Assembly: GCA_020536535.1 (NCBI GenBank) | Contig: JAHLWZ010000899.1 | Location: forward strand, 1 to 53,864 | Source of the DNA: Pelomyxa schiedti | Lineage: Eukaryota; Evosea; Pelobiontida; Pelomyxidae | Direction: 5' to 3' | Length of the DNA: 53,864 bases | Shown: positions 11,601 to 23,603 of the stretch, piece by piece | Position numbering within the stretch: position 1 is the first letter of the stretch | How the letters are laid out: each line of letters opens with the position of its first letter | Made by a program: the position numbers and the translations under genes | The notes under the pieces: model-generated | Database searches by the model: none | Told to the model about the DNA's origin: nothing | Seen by the model: only the letters and a program-made list of their open reading frames with translations

Positions 11601-14600
11601 TGCACTAGCTTCTACAATAATATTGCTTCTCGTCTGCACTTTTGCCATAGTAATCATTCACAAAAAAAGTATAGCAACTATATATCAACACTATGAAAAT
11701 ATTGCTGATGCCGGTATACCTGCCAATGTTTCCTTGTTTATTTCATTTTTTTCAGGTGACGTGTTTTACACCCTTATGTCGGTTTTGTCTGTTGTGCGAG
11801 GCTGGCAATATCAAATTAGCAATGGGCTCAACATGACACCCAGTTTTGCCCACGAGAAACTGTTGAATGCGTCACAGAAATGGACATCTTTGTATGACAT
11901 TGAAACTGACATTGACTTGTTCCAGTTGAATACTACGGATTTTTTCCCAGACGGGTGAGATGGAGTGTAAATTTTGTGTACAACTAATTCCGGTTTAGCC
12001 CATGCAACACCAATTACTGCAACAATGGGGAGTGGGCAAATTCTTCACAGACCTTGAACGATGCTGTTACCCAAACAGTGTACAATCTCAGAACCCTGTT
12101 ATCAATTGGTAGTAAAACTATTTGTTTCTTTGAGCTAACCACTTGGAAGATATGAGTAAAGTGGGTAATTGTGAGAGCTCTGAGCTTAGATTCTTACTTG
12201 ACAACTTCGTACAAAATATTTCCCCAATGCAAGATGGCCTTCTAGATGATATGCTGCTAACCCCAGTGAGGGTTGCCGACAGAAGTCTGGTTATAATTTG
12301 CTCAGGTATTCGTCAACCCTCAAACCATATAATATATCTTAATGTGAACTAGTCTTCTGTATCACGAGCGTTTTATGCATTACAATATTTTTGTTACTCT
12401 TCTCTTTCAATATCAGAAAATTGGGCAAAGAAAGAGAATCCACCTTGGATCTGTTCTATGACATTCCCAAAGTACCACTTTTTCAACATATTTTTCCCCT
12501 TTTTTCTCATTCCCTTGATTATTAGTCTACTCTGCACAACTTATTGATGAAGTTCTCCTCAGAAGAAGACAGGTTTTCCCTTTCCTTTCCGAAATGGATG
12601 TGAGTGACCATATTAGGCTTAAAATCGAAGGAAAGCGCCTTGCTTCTGGGTTTGCGCGTGTGGATACATTACAACTTATGTGGATATCCTTTTCAGTCGC
12701 CATATTGCTTGTGTTTAGTGTCACCACCGTTGTGTTTGTGATCAGTGTTACTTGTTTTTCAAGTGGGGAGAGTTCAAGTGGTAAGTTCTTCCTGGTTTTT
12801 AAACCATGCCTCTTAATAAAAAGCCTAGTATACTACTTGCATGACGCTTTAGAGTTACAACATTCCCTTGGGCAAGTGGCATTCCTAAACAGAGAGCTGG
12901 TTGTGAGTGATGTCTCTACCTGGTCCAGGCAGGAGGTAAATCTAAGGGTTTCCTTTCACATATACAAATATTCCCAGGTTGAGGGCTTCATTGTTCGCGA
13001 AGTTGATGAGGCCAGGGAATTCAGCAAGCTGATAGATGCAGAAAGATTGTATGACCCATTCCCCATACCGTTCCTAATTTCATCTAGAGATGAATCAGAT
13101 TATTTAATGTTTGATAAAGAATGCCCTCCAGTGGAGCACCTACAACCATGTATCGGAATGTCAAACTTGATGTCTAATTTCATGGATATGTCTTTGTTGC
13201 TGACCAAGCAAAGTCAAGTCAATTCTACAAATGAAATTTACCTCTCTTCTTCTGCAGCCTATTCTGTCATCTACGAATGGTGAGGCTCTCCTTCTGTGTG
13301 TATGTTTGACCTATGGCAGGAAAGAGAGCGCAGTTCAAGCAATCTTTTCGGAACCCACAAAGTTTCTGAATCAGATGCTTTCATTAGCAACGTTCATCTC
13401 GATTATAAATTTACCTATAGCACTGGTGGCATTTGCATATTCGTATTCAGTCCTTGGGCGCCTCTCTTCGGAAATCTCCAGAACACTGCGCTTGTTGTTA
13501 ATGCTTCCACTGAACATTTTGGAAACTGTGGATTCAATAAGAGAATTTTTCGAAAATGGTTGTTGTTCCGCCTACATTAAGGTACGGATCCAAAAAATAC
13601 TAATAATGACACTTGACATCATCTTTTCCATAGGCAAGCTACGAAGATCAACAGCGAAGAACTCAGCTTATTCTCCAGGCCTCCAAGGATGCTGTTATTG
13701 GAACAAATCAAAAGTACATTGGGGAAATTGATTGTTCTGACCAAATTCAGGTGCTCAATAACGATCTTCAATCCTTCTGCCGAGCAACTCTTTGGCTATG
13801 CTGCAGACGAGGTGATTACCCTCCATTTTTTTTTGGTTGTTCCGACGGAGCAGTAGGTACTTGGGAAGAATATCCGAATGTTCCTAAATGATGTCAAAGC
13901 TGACTCTCATGCCCAAGCTGTAACGGTTGATTCTAGTACTTTAATTTGCAAAGCAGTCTAACATACTTAAAAGAATTGGGTACGGGCACATAGTGGGAGA
14001 AAGAGCGTTTTCTCCAAGAAAAAGAGGTCCTCTAAAGTGCAAAATATGGACGAATCTACAGCTTCTGCACTAGATACTGGAATACTAAATGACAACGAGG
14101 AACTGCAAATGAAAGGAAAAGGTTTGACCATGACCAATTAATTGACCGCACGATGATAATCGGGACCAGATGGGGCGTCCATATCCGTTTTGATGTCAAC
14201 GTGTTGCTGCAATGACTCTGATGGCTTCACATTCGTTAGCTTTATAAAAGTACACATAGCACCTGCAACCTCCTCTAATTACTTTTGTCTAGGACATACG
14301 AACTCTGAAGCAGCAACAAGAAGAGCTGGAGAAGCAAAGGCGTCGTGCTGATGAGCTATTGCTGAACATACTTCCATCTGCGGTCATTGAAGACCTGAAA
14401 TTTGCGGAACCTGGAAAAGTTGTAGCTCAGCTGCACACTGAAGTAACCATATTGTTTGCTGGTATTATCATCAGATTAAGTATTGGAAAACTCACTCAAT
14501 GGGTAGATATTCAATCCTTCACACCAATGGCAAGCTTAATGGACCCTACTTCACTGGTTTACTTCCTTGGAATAGCTCGTTTTGATAACCACTGTTCTAT

Positions 14601-15346
14601 AGGTTATACTGTTAAATGACCTATTTAGCCGCTGGGACAGCTTGTGCCCAAAATATGGAATAGAGAAAAGTATGTTCCTCAAAGCAGAGTTTCAAACAAA
14701 CCTGGTTCTTTAGTTAAAACCATTGGTGATGCCTTCATGGCGGCAAGTGGTCTACCTCACCCTTGTGAAGACCACGCCTCCCGAATGGTATAATTATGTA
14801 AGATCAAAACGGGGACTCCTAACACCGAAATAGATAGAATTTGCAATGGCAATGCTTCGGTCGCTGGCAGCATTTAATAAAAAACATGCTTCCAATCCTC
14901 CTCTCTCTGTGCGAATTGGAGTGAATACCGGCAGCGTTGTAGCAGGCATCATAGGAACAAACAAGTTTCAGTATGACCTGTATGTACACATTCAGTTGAC
15001 AGAGTTCAGGAATTAATTGGTTTTTTAGGTGGGGTGACGCCGTGAATCTAGCAGCACGATTGGAAAGTGTGGGAGTTCCAAACAGGATTCAAGTTGGTCC
15101 AAGAACTTACGAAATTCTTGCTGATACCTTCACTGTATGCCTTTACCACCATTCTATTCAGTTTCTCACACATAACCCACCAAAACAAAAAAAAAGTGGG
15201 AAAGCCGTGGATTGATCAATATCAAGGGGAAGGGCGATGTGCCATGCTATTTACTTGAAGAGAGTGTTGGTGCTTCCACGACGGCCAGCACTGCCAGTAT
15301 CAAGTCACAAGATCTCACTAAAGCACGAGATCAAGTGTTGTTTTAA
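8602..15346 (+). CDS. TmcB-like multi-pass membrane adenylyl cyclase (class III)
   Basis: Makes cAMP from ATP at a membrane, probably in response to an unknown signal. About 6.7 kb with roughly 20 short introns. The N-terminus is Ser/Thr/His-rich. Transmembrane segments follow near 9060-9115, 9640, 10090-10160, 11600-11660, 12680-12760 and 13395-13455. Between them a helical-repeat region (YPNSAYLCLNFASFLIDV, PWEIQLYASYCLSK, DPEVLRYYALFLMDICDD) matches the Tiny-macrocysts TmcB type. A likely extracytoplasmic loop has N-glycosylation sequons. The catalytic domain is C-terminal: ELLLNILPSAVIEDL, ILFADIQSFT (first metal Asp), EKIKTIGDAFMAASG (second metal Asp; Lys is the adenine-selecting residue), VRIGVNTGSVVAGIIG and YDLWGDAVNLAARLES (adenine-selecting Asp, transition-state Asn and Arg). 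All essential residues are in one domain, so a homodimer would be active. The start at 8602 is a choice; an in-frame ATG lies at 8494. Confidence 0.85.
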
Positions 15347-15620
15347 CCTTGGGCTTATTGTGTAAATAACTTCGAATTCACTGTAAAAAGCCTATTTAAA
15401 AAAAAAGAAAACTCAGTCGGTTTTTTGTGGCAAAGTTTCTTTTAACCAAGGAAACAATTTACCAGTTGTTTTTATAGCTATTTAGTTAATTGGTAACAAT
15501 TTAACCTCGGTAGAGGTTTCCGAACTGTTGAATGAAGCCAGGGTGTTGCCTCCATTGGAATCCCATTGTGTGGTGTGGCTGGGTTGTGAAATTAGTTTAC
15601 TAGTTTGATTGGTCTCTAAT

Positions 15621-16683
15621 TCATACTTTGGGCATTTTGGAGGGGTGTCGTGTGCGTGGATAGGTACAACATAGCTGCTGCATGCTCATGCGGAACTCGT
15701 CATAAGAAACACGTCCATCGCGGTTTTTGTCCTGGAAAAGGTGAAAAAAAACAAAAGCGTGTTTATCTCTTACCAAGTGGTTCAAAAACATTTGGCACTC
15801 AGTTCTAATATAGCAAGGTATTAGAAGTGAACTATGTGATGAAAACCTACGGGTTGAGGTGGTATCCGAAGCTCTTGAGAGCTTTTTGCACCTCGGCAGC
15901 ATTCATTACTCCATCACGCATGATATCCATCTAATGCCACCAAAAAGGTCACAAAAGAAAATGAACAAAGGAAGTCACACATAGATTTTCTGCAACTTCA
16001 TATCTCTCTTTGGCGTCCACACAGGCTACGTTATTCATGCATTAATGCCAATACGAAAAATTACATCACTACCTTGTAGTACATTCCCTGCATAAGTTGA
16101 GACATATAAGTAGGGAAACCCATTGGGTTCATTCCCATGCCCATTCCAGGCTGCATCCCCATGCCCATCCCTGGTTGCATTCCCATTCCGGGCTGCATCC
16201 CCATTCCCGGCTGCATTCCCATTCCCATTCCCATGCCCGGTTGCATTCCCATTCCGGGCATTCCGCTCATTCCCATTGGGTTCATTCCCATTCCCATCCC
16301 GGGCTGCATTCCCATGCCCATTCCAGGTTGCATTCCCATTCCTGGCATTCCGCTCATTCCCATTGGTGGCATTCCCATCCCTGGCATTCCGCCCATTCCC
16401 ATTGGTGGCATACCCATTGGAGGAGGCATTCCCATTGGTGGCATCCCTAATATACAAAAGCATGGTATTAACACCAAACAAAAACAAAGTGGGGAAAAAA
16501 ACGGCTTCAACAAGTTCTTGCACTCACACAACAACATGAAGTAATTTCGAGCCCATAATATTCGGTTTAAAATAATAGCGCAATAACACAAAACAACGAG
16601 TCACCGGGCATTGCTGACATTCCCATTGGAGGCATTCCAGGCATGCCCATTCCAGGCATCCCCATTGGTGGATAGTAGGCCAT
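15621..16683 (-). CDS. penta-EF-hand-like calcium-binding protein with Met-Gly-Pro repeat N-terminus
   Basis: Probable calcium-responsive adaptor of the PEF (sorcin/peflin/PDCD6) type. The start MAYYPPMGMPGMGMPGMPPM at 16683 opens a low-complexity head that continues after an intron as repeated GMQPGMGMGMNPMG units (about 16115-16445). The folded part is assembled from short exons: YYKPVWTPKRDMKLQKIYMD, MRDGVMNAAEVQKALKSFGY, ECQMFLNHL, then DKNRDGRVSYDEF, a complete 12-residue EF loop. The preceding motif keeps the helices but has a shortened loop unlikely to bind calcium. PEF proteins usually carry five EF hands; only two motifs are visible, so the protein is either truncated or minimal. It converges with the cyclase gene, 275 bp apart. 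Confidence 0.7.
16115..16445 (-). repeat. Met-Gly-Pro coding minisatellite
   Basis: Tandem degenerate units of cattcccat/gcccattcc-type sequence on the plus strand, coding GMGM, GMQPG and GMNPMG on the minus strand within the EF-hand gene. All three frames stay open on the opposite strand because the unit is built of triplets without stops, which creates long artefactual antisense ORFs. Confidence 0.85.
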
Positions 16684-16986
16684 TTTCTTTATGTGTTCGT
16701 TGTGCTGTTGGCTATGAGTATGGTTTATTTTGTTGTTTTTCCTTCTTCGTATGAAATTTTTTAGGCGTTGTGGCTATTGATGTTTCCAACTCCAGTAACT
16801 TCAGTTGCAAGCAATAGATACTAGATCCTGTAGGGGCTTCTCTCTTTCTTGGTTCTCACATCAAAAAAATAATCAACAGACCGTAATGGCCCAAGATCGG
16901 CCTTCTGGTGTTTATTATCCCATGAGTGACGTCTGTTGCCTGCTGCTTTGTGGCACAAACAAAAAGAAACACAACGCACGGAAAAT
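16684..16986. other. divergent intergenic region
   Basis: About 300 bp between two divergently transcribed genes (EF-hand protein on minus, membrane protein on plus). It holds both 5' flanks. No additional gene or motif can be supported. Confidence 0.4.
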
Positions 16987-18097
16987 ATGGATACAACGTT
17001 AGCGTGGTCAACTGTACGAGCTGTAATATTCGTATCTGTGTTTATGCAGCACGCACTGAGATCTGACTACCCTTGTACCCACAACATGCGGTCCTACTTA
17101 TTTTATCCTTACGAACTCCGTAATAGATGCGATGGAGAGTGTCTGTTGTATGAATGGCGTTGGATTGACTAACTACACCCCGATTTTGAACTTGCCCGAA
17201 GAACGCCGTCCGGCGACCTCTGATGGCAGATATGTGTTGGAGCATCCCAATACAGGTCAATCTGAACCGACTGTAATTGAGTCACGATCGACCGCCGGTC
17301 CCGCTTACAAAACAATGTGGCATTTGGCAGTTAGACTTGAGGATCTCTCGCAGAGAGATACTACAGATGTGGTTACAATGGGTGCTGCTAAGGAAACAAA
17401 GCAGTCTGCCTTGGCGTATTGGATCCCATTTCGGCCCGCTCTGTGGAGTTCTGTTCCATCTTACGTGGAAGATACCAGCCAAGAGGCAGAACCAGATTTC
17501 GCGCTCTGTGAAGGCTCTAAGAGAAATTCTATCCGACCCAGTCTCAGTATTACGCCCAAGGCTGTAGTATCTCCCTCAGATCCATCCATCCTCTTGTTAC
17601 AGAGTCTTCCAGGTTTGGCGCTCGCAAAAGTTGAATTTCCAACACTAGACTCTACTTATGTATATTCTAGTGACATTTCACCTCCTATTCCTTCCAAACA
17701 GTTTGAAAGCGATGTAGAAGAGGAAGGTGCCACTGTACCTAGAACTGGCACAGAAGGGTCCACGTTTTTTCCTCCTCAGAAGAACCCGATCTCAACAAAC
17801 CACATCATGCAGAGAAGTCAATGCGAATCGACGCCGCCCCGTAACATTTCCCCATTGGAAGGCATAGAAGTACCGCTCGTTCCTTACGAGACTGCATTAC
17901 CCAGTTACACAGACACAAAGCACCCAAAGAAATCTGGAACACCAAACGCAGACGCAACCAGCAGTGAGTTGGCCACACTCATGAGAAAGTACCTCCGAAG
18001 CCCGTTCCTTGGGATTTTCTGGCTACTGTCTGTTACAATTGCTACCATCACTCTCACTCTTTGGCACTGGAAATCCCCAACCACTCAACTCCCTTAA
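16987..18097 (+). CDS. predicted secreted, single-pass (type I) membrane protein, family unknown
   Basis: Two exons (16987-17144 and 17230-18097; the 85-nt intron contains a CTAAC branch-point-like sequence), 341 aa. The N-terminus MDTTLAWSTVRAVIFVSVFM is a plausible signal peptide. A Cys-containing region (YPCTHNMRSYLFYPYELRNR then CDGEC) follows. The long middle is Ser/Thr/Pro-rich. Near the C-terminus SPFLGIFWLLSVTIATITLT is a clear transmembrane helix, leaving a tail of about 15 residues. The topology is therefore that of a type I membrane protein with a very short cytoplasmic tail. I do not recognise a domain. A polyadenylation-like AATAAA lies about 15 nt after the stop. The convergent neighbour ends 86 bp away. 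Confidence 0.55.
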
Positions 18098-18182
18098 TTG
18101 CTTCCAAATACAATAAATGGTGTTACTACTATGTTGGGTTCTTCCCTTTGTTGGGTTGTGAGTAAAAAAAAACCCACAACAC

Positions 18183-20153
18183 TCACCATATTGGCATACA
18201 GTACCACTCAGGAGTAACCACGTCCTCCAGTAGCTTATCAGGGTTTGTTGTTATGTGAGGCCTTGGTGAGTCCGGTACCAGCTTGATGTCCGTCACAACT
18301 GGGGGGTGTGTGGTGCTGTACTGCCACGGGTTCTCAGAGTAGGATTCTGAATCCAGCAGGTAAAAGGGGGTGGTAGGGTGAGCTGAAGGGGGGTTGCTGG
18401 CGCTTCTGGTGCTGTTGACTGGGGTGGGGGGAGGTACAGTCTTTCCTATTATGAGCTCAGCTGTGGTAGCGGGCTTGTTATAGCTCCGGTTGAACGTCAT
18501 GGAACCAAATTCGTGTAGTTCAAACATTCTGTACTTGGTGGTGGAGAGCGTCATTGATGTGGGGTCTTCTGATACAACGCGCCATGTGCCTTCCTCAGCC
18601 CAGATTGATATTCTCCTCTAATGAAAGGTAAGATGGTGAAACCAATAGAGATATTAGCAGTACCCCTTTGCTGTAGCCTTGAGAGTAGAAAACTCTTCTG
18701 CAAGTACCATTCTGCCGCAGTGTGAGGACTAGAGCGGAATTTGGTAAATCCAACCCAGGTTATATGGTGGATGCTCACCGTAGTTTTCTTTTGTTGTACG
18801 GCTGTCATGGAAAAAGACTTCACTGCGTGTATCAAAAAGTGTTTCCCAGTGTACTTTGGGTGAAAATGGGACTGCCTTGAGAAAAGCTTTCCCTTTTTCC
18901 TTGAGGTCAGGGATGGATGAAGAGCTATCATCAAGGTCGAAATTTCTTTCCATCCAACTTCCACATACTTTGTCGAAGATAGTTGAAGGAAGATCCAGCA
19001 ACGCACTCAAACCGGATTCGATTAGCTTGTTTCTCTTCCACACAAGTAAGGGAATTCTGACCTGTAGTACTAAGTCAAGTTTGGGGAAGAGCCAAAAGGG
19101 GAAATTACTCGCTTAAGCAATGTCTGTAGCCTCCTGCGCATCAAATTTTGCTTGAATAAGGCCACAGCCTCCAAGTCAACTACAATCACTAGACAGCACA
19201 TGATAAGTCATTAATCCAATTATCCCGAATTTCAGGCTGCAAACCGGAAATATGGTTCCAGATCCCATTATATTTAGGTTTCTTGAGTTCATTGAACCAA
19301 ATTTGGTAGATGGCAGGTTTGCCAACATGAACTTGAGGAGAAAAACTATAGACGTATTTCTCGTACGGGCTGTCATTTCTTGAGCTCTCAAGAGGGGTCT
19401 CTAGTGGAGTATCCTCTGTCACATTCGGTGACTGCAACAACGTGGGTGCATGATTTGGTTCCCACTCTCCTTGACTTGGCTGAAAATGGAGGATACCCTT
19501 GCAAGAAGTTAAGATGTGCAATGTGGTGTTGCAATTCAGGAGATGAGTTGGGAATTCGAACTGGTACATCTCTGTGGTGGTTTTTATTTTCTCCTGTTTG
19601 GTCTGTCAATAGGATAGTACGCAAGAGTTCCTGGCGAAAAACCTGCTTAAAAGAGAACTGCTTCACTGTGGTTACAGGCCGTCTTATTTTAGTATACAAG
19701 TCTTTTCTTCTTTGACTGGCGCCGGAGTCACAAGTCAATAGACTGAGAAGATCATTCTGTGCTTGGTGAAGGTTCTGCAATGCCTCGTCAATTCCATCCC
19801 TATGCCTGAATTTCGATCGATACAGCTCGATTCTGTTGTAAGTATCGTATATCTAACAAGCTTTGTTTAGCATTGGCCCCAATTAACAGCTCTTATTTTT
19901 TTTGTTTTGAGTTGCCTACGTCCTCCCAGTGCCCAACTCCAGCGAATTGCGCAATTGACTGCCTAACATGGTCAGGCAGCAAGTCCGGAAGGGCGTCCAC
20001 GATACCGGCCGAGAACTCGTCTCGAACGACATTATCCACATTAGACGCCGCCGTTTCCGCTGTCGCTTCTACTGCACAACTAGATGTCTCAGTTGTGCTC
20101 TCCTGTGGTCTTGCAGTGGCGCGAGACAAGAAACCTAGCCGATCTTGTAACAT
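18183..20153 (-). CDS. unrecognised multi-exon protein of about 550-600 aa
   Basis: Family not recognised, but the exon joins give a coherent folded protein. The start MLQDRLGFLSRATARPQEST at 20153 is followed by an acidic helix (VDALPDLLPDHVRQSIAQFA). After a 65-nt intron comes IYDTYNRIELYRSKFRHRDG, then KQFSFKQVFRQELLQMYQFE, LLNCNTTLHILTSCKGILHF, YVYSFSPQVHVGKPAIYQIW, VDLEAVALFKQNLMRRRLQT, VRIPLLVWKRNKLIESGLSA and, near the end, RRISIWAEEGTWRVV. The C-terminal 100 residues are Pro/Ser/Thr-rich. At least six introns of about 45-70 nt are needed. It sits head-to-tail with the DENN gene (103 bp apart, same strand), which might hint at trafficking but proves nothing. Confidence 0.5.
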
Positions 20154-20255
20154 GTCCGTTGACAGGACAACCTGGTTTTTTTTTTCTTGGTTTTACGGTT
20201 TCTGATTGGCAGAAAATTCGTGTTATGTCTATCCGGGTTTGTAATTACACAGTGA

Positions 20256-23200
20256 TCAAGGGGTTTTGTTGGCGTTTGGTGGCGGCTTGCTTGCTGGTGT
20301 TGGGGGAAGTCCCACAATCGAGTGCGAGGCAGCCGGATTAGTGCGAGAACACACAGAAGTTGGTGAGGCAGCTGTGGTAGTGGAGCTTGGAGGTGGCGAG
20401 TGTGTCGCGGTTGTGTGTGGTTTGGGCGGTTTGGGCAGTGCCCGCGCCGGCACGCTTGCGCTGCATACGAGATTGTTGCGGTGAGCTTGCTGCTGTGATA
20501 GAGGTTGAGGTTGAGGTTGTTGTTGCTGCTGCTGGGCCGGTGTTGCAGGTGGTGGTTCTGTTGGTGACTGAGTGGCGGCAGGGTGCGGTGGTTTGGCTGC
20601 GGTCCCGCCGCCGGGTTTGGGTGTGGTCTGTGGGGACGGTGCAGCGGACGATGACGTGGATGGAGACTGCGATGATTGGGGGGAAGGGTTGGGTGTGGTG
20701 GGGTTGGATGACGACGATGACGACGATGACGATGTGGAACCCGGTGTTGTGGTGGTGGGATTGGCGGCGGCGGTGGTTGGTGAGGCTGTTGTGTTTGTGG
20801 GTGTGGCGCCTGAGGAGCTGGAGGACGTTGTTGTGTTGGATGATAGGATAGATGACTTTTCTATTCTGGCTGTTTTTGTTGGGGTTTTTGGGTCAGTTTT
20901 GGGGGTTCTTGTATTGGGAAGGAAGTTACCTAGTAAGTCACCAACAATATGGTTAGGGGACAACATCTCTTGCCAGTTCTCAATAGAGAGTGAACCAGAG
21001 GGTTTTGGGGGTGCAGGTGAAGGTGTTGCTGTGCTAGAGGAACTAGTGGATGTAGAATTTGAAGGAGTGCTTGACTCATTGCCGTGAATGAGGCAAGTCA
21101 TTGTTTTACCAAATTTCTTAAAACTTTGCATTGATAATGATGCTGAATCATACGGTAATATCTTAGCTTTTGTACGGCGTCTGTCTTTTGTCGGATCTGG
21201 GGGCTCAAGAAGATCTTTTTGGTCTTAAGGACGTTATTTCTGAGATTTGAAAGGTTACCTGGATCAGAGGCACAGGTCTCACACAGGAGAGAGCCAGTGG
21301 CGCTTCCCAACGCGAGATCTCCTTCCAGAAATATGTGGCAAGCTGAGCAAAAAAAGCACTGGAGGAATGAAGAATGAGTTGGAGAAGGAACGAGAGGAAA
21401 TCAAGTACCTTCGTATGGAAGAAATGTTCATGGAAAACAGAGCAAGGCTGTGATGCCTCCATCTGAACATTGCAATTGGGACAAATATCTCTAGAATCTC
21501 TAAGGGCGATAAGTTATGCAAAAAAAATGGGAACATGTGTGACCTTAGGAAGGCACTATATGGCCGGTATGGTGGTTCTTTATCTGGCTTTAGTAGAATG
21601 CATTGGGATTCCAGTGTCCCTCGAATTGCAAGGTCTTCTCGTTCGTTAATGAACATCCAAAAAATTTGAGAGGCTTCAAAGACTTCTAGAAACTGCAGGG
21701 CAAGGGATGTTAAAATAACAGATACAAACTGCATCAGCTACCTTTCTTGATGGCTCGTCGCGAGATGCGATAAAGGCTTCGGTATCAAAATTGACTTCCT
21801 TTGGTTTTCGCTTTAATTTGGCAATAGCTGGATCCCGAGAGAAAAATCTCTCATAACCCTTGAATATGGTACGAAAAAAGTGCAGGAAAGCTTTGGAAAT
21901 TGCGTGGTCAAGTTCTTTGTTTTCGGGGCTTACTATTTGGGCCGTTAAAACAAAAGAGAGTAGGACTTGGACAACAATTAAAGGAGCCAGTAATAGTGGA
22001 GAGGGAGTTCAGCAGCAAGCCTGTTGGCTCTTCTGGGAGTGATTTTGGAAAAGGAGGTTTTGCAATAAATAGACTTTTGTCAATATCTAGAATTACCACC
22101 TGTAAGTGAGGCAGGGACTTAAATCAGGAATAAGCGCGTGAGGTATACCTCTTCAATGGGAATGCCTGACCTCTTCATTTCTTCATAGGAATTTCTCAAG
22201 CACCCAATAAAAAACGGCATAGGTGCACTTATGTACCCAATAAGAGATTTGGGAAGTATTGGTATAAATACATGCTGTGTGGTGTAAGTGGCAGCACAAA
22301 GGAGGGGAAGGAATATTGCCTGCCATGTGAAAGGAAAAAGAATGGCACAAAGCGCATTTATAAATGAACTCAGAAGTTCCAACTTAGATGATACAATCAA
22401 AATCCTATTCTCACAGAGAAGAGAATGCCATAATTGCACAATTGCTGTGACGGAGAATTTTGAAAAAATTGGATATAATGAAACCTGGGCAGAAAGATTT
22501 TAACAATTAAAGGAGCTAACTTCGTCGATTACGATACATAGTCAAGCATGGTATCAGATGCTGGACGAGTTAGGGTGTATTCTGTCATTCCCTGCCCAGG
22601 GGTATTGGAGAATGTTTTTACAACAAAGCTCTCCCCCGCTTGTGGAAATGGGTGTGCTAAAACAGTCTGTGAATGTGGTGAGATTTGCTTGGCAGTTTCC
22701 AGTTAAACTGACCCGCAGGAACGCGAAGACTTGTGAGGAAGAGACTTTCCTCTTTTCCTCTACAATATCCAGAAGGGTACTGAATAGGGTCAACGAAGGT
22801 CTTGAGTGGGAAAAAAAAGAATCAGAGTCCAATGTGCCAATTTAAAGTAAGGAAAGACCTACACAAGGCTGATAATGCAAAAGCACTCTGCTGGTGTTAG
22901 TTGAACGAATCTTCGGCAGTATCCAAATCGTTTTGAGCCATCAGTGGCTGTTAGGACGAAGGAAAACGTTTCAGATGCCCTTTTTTTTGGTAAGTTGATA
23001 AATCAGAAAGGGTCAGCGTTAGAGTCACTTCTTAGGCGCCTTCGACGAGGCAACAGTTGGTGGCGCAGTGGACAAGAGAGAATCCTCTTCAGGAAAGCAA
23101 AATTGTGCTATTGTGGCAGACTCATCACCAACATTTGTTTCTCCAGGCTGTAAAGGAGGAAATCGGTAGTTCACAGTTGGAAATGGCTTTCCTCCTTTTT

Positions 23201-23352
23201 TTTTTTTAAATTTGTTAAATAGGGTGCCAGGCACTACAGCAAAGTGGAAATTGGAGGAAAAAACCCACAATACCCTTTGATTCCAGACGGATCACCAACA
23301 CATAGTCAAACAGCTCCTCAACTGTCTTTGTCGTCTTTTTGTGCTTCGACAT
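20256..23352 (-). CDS. DENND1: DENN-domain Rab GEF, DENND1/connecdenn-like
   Basis: Exchange factor for Rab GTPases (Rab35 for animal DENND1), expected at endocytic membranes. Start MSKHKKTTKTVEELFDYVLV at 23352. uDENN: NYRFPPLQPGETNVGDESAT then IAQFCFPEED. Core DENN: ETFSFVLTATDGSKRFGYCR, CFCIISL, LFSTLLDIVEEKR, LWHSLLCENRILIVSSKLEL, LLPFTWQ-type FPFTWQAIFLPLL, and ISAPMPFFIGCL. dDENN: VVILDIDKSLFIAKPPFPKS, then FIASRDEPSRK and FLEVFEASQIFWMFINERE. The order and wording follow the animal DENND1 proteins closely. The C-terminal roughly 280 residues (20256-21100) are almost entirely Pro/Ser/Thr/Gln, as in connecdenn tails that bind clathrin adaptors, but I saw no diagnostic adaptor motif. About ten introns. 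The opposite strand carries long artefactual ORFs over the tail. Confidence 0.85.
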
Positions 23353-23603
23353 CCACCGCACGGATCTCTGAGGTTTGATGGTTTTTTTTCTTTCCGTTGA
23401 TCGAACAAAGCGAATTTCACTGCTGCGTGACAGCCCAGAAAAAGAATAAGACGATTTCTCATAGAGGAAGCAAAAAAAACTTTTGATTTTTTTTGTTCAT
23501 GATTGGTGGTGGGGAGAATCCTCCGCACGGCAGGGTATTCTATTTGATATTGGGGTGTGGTAGCTTACAGGTAGTGCAGAACCGGGATCCGGCAATTTAT
23601 TTA

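Noticed and set aside
16097-16544. Three long plus-strand ORFs rich in His/Ser/Pro/Ile
   Set aside because: Antisense readings of the Met-Gly-Pro repeat, which lacks stops in all frames.
20387-21087. Plus-strand Val/Trp/Asp-rich ORFs
   Set aside because: Antisense of the low-complexity Pro/Ser/Thr tail of the DENN protein.
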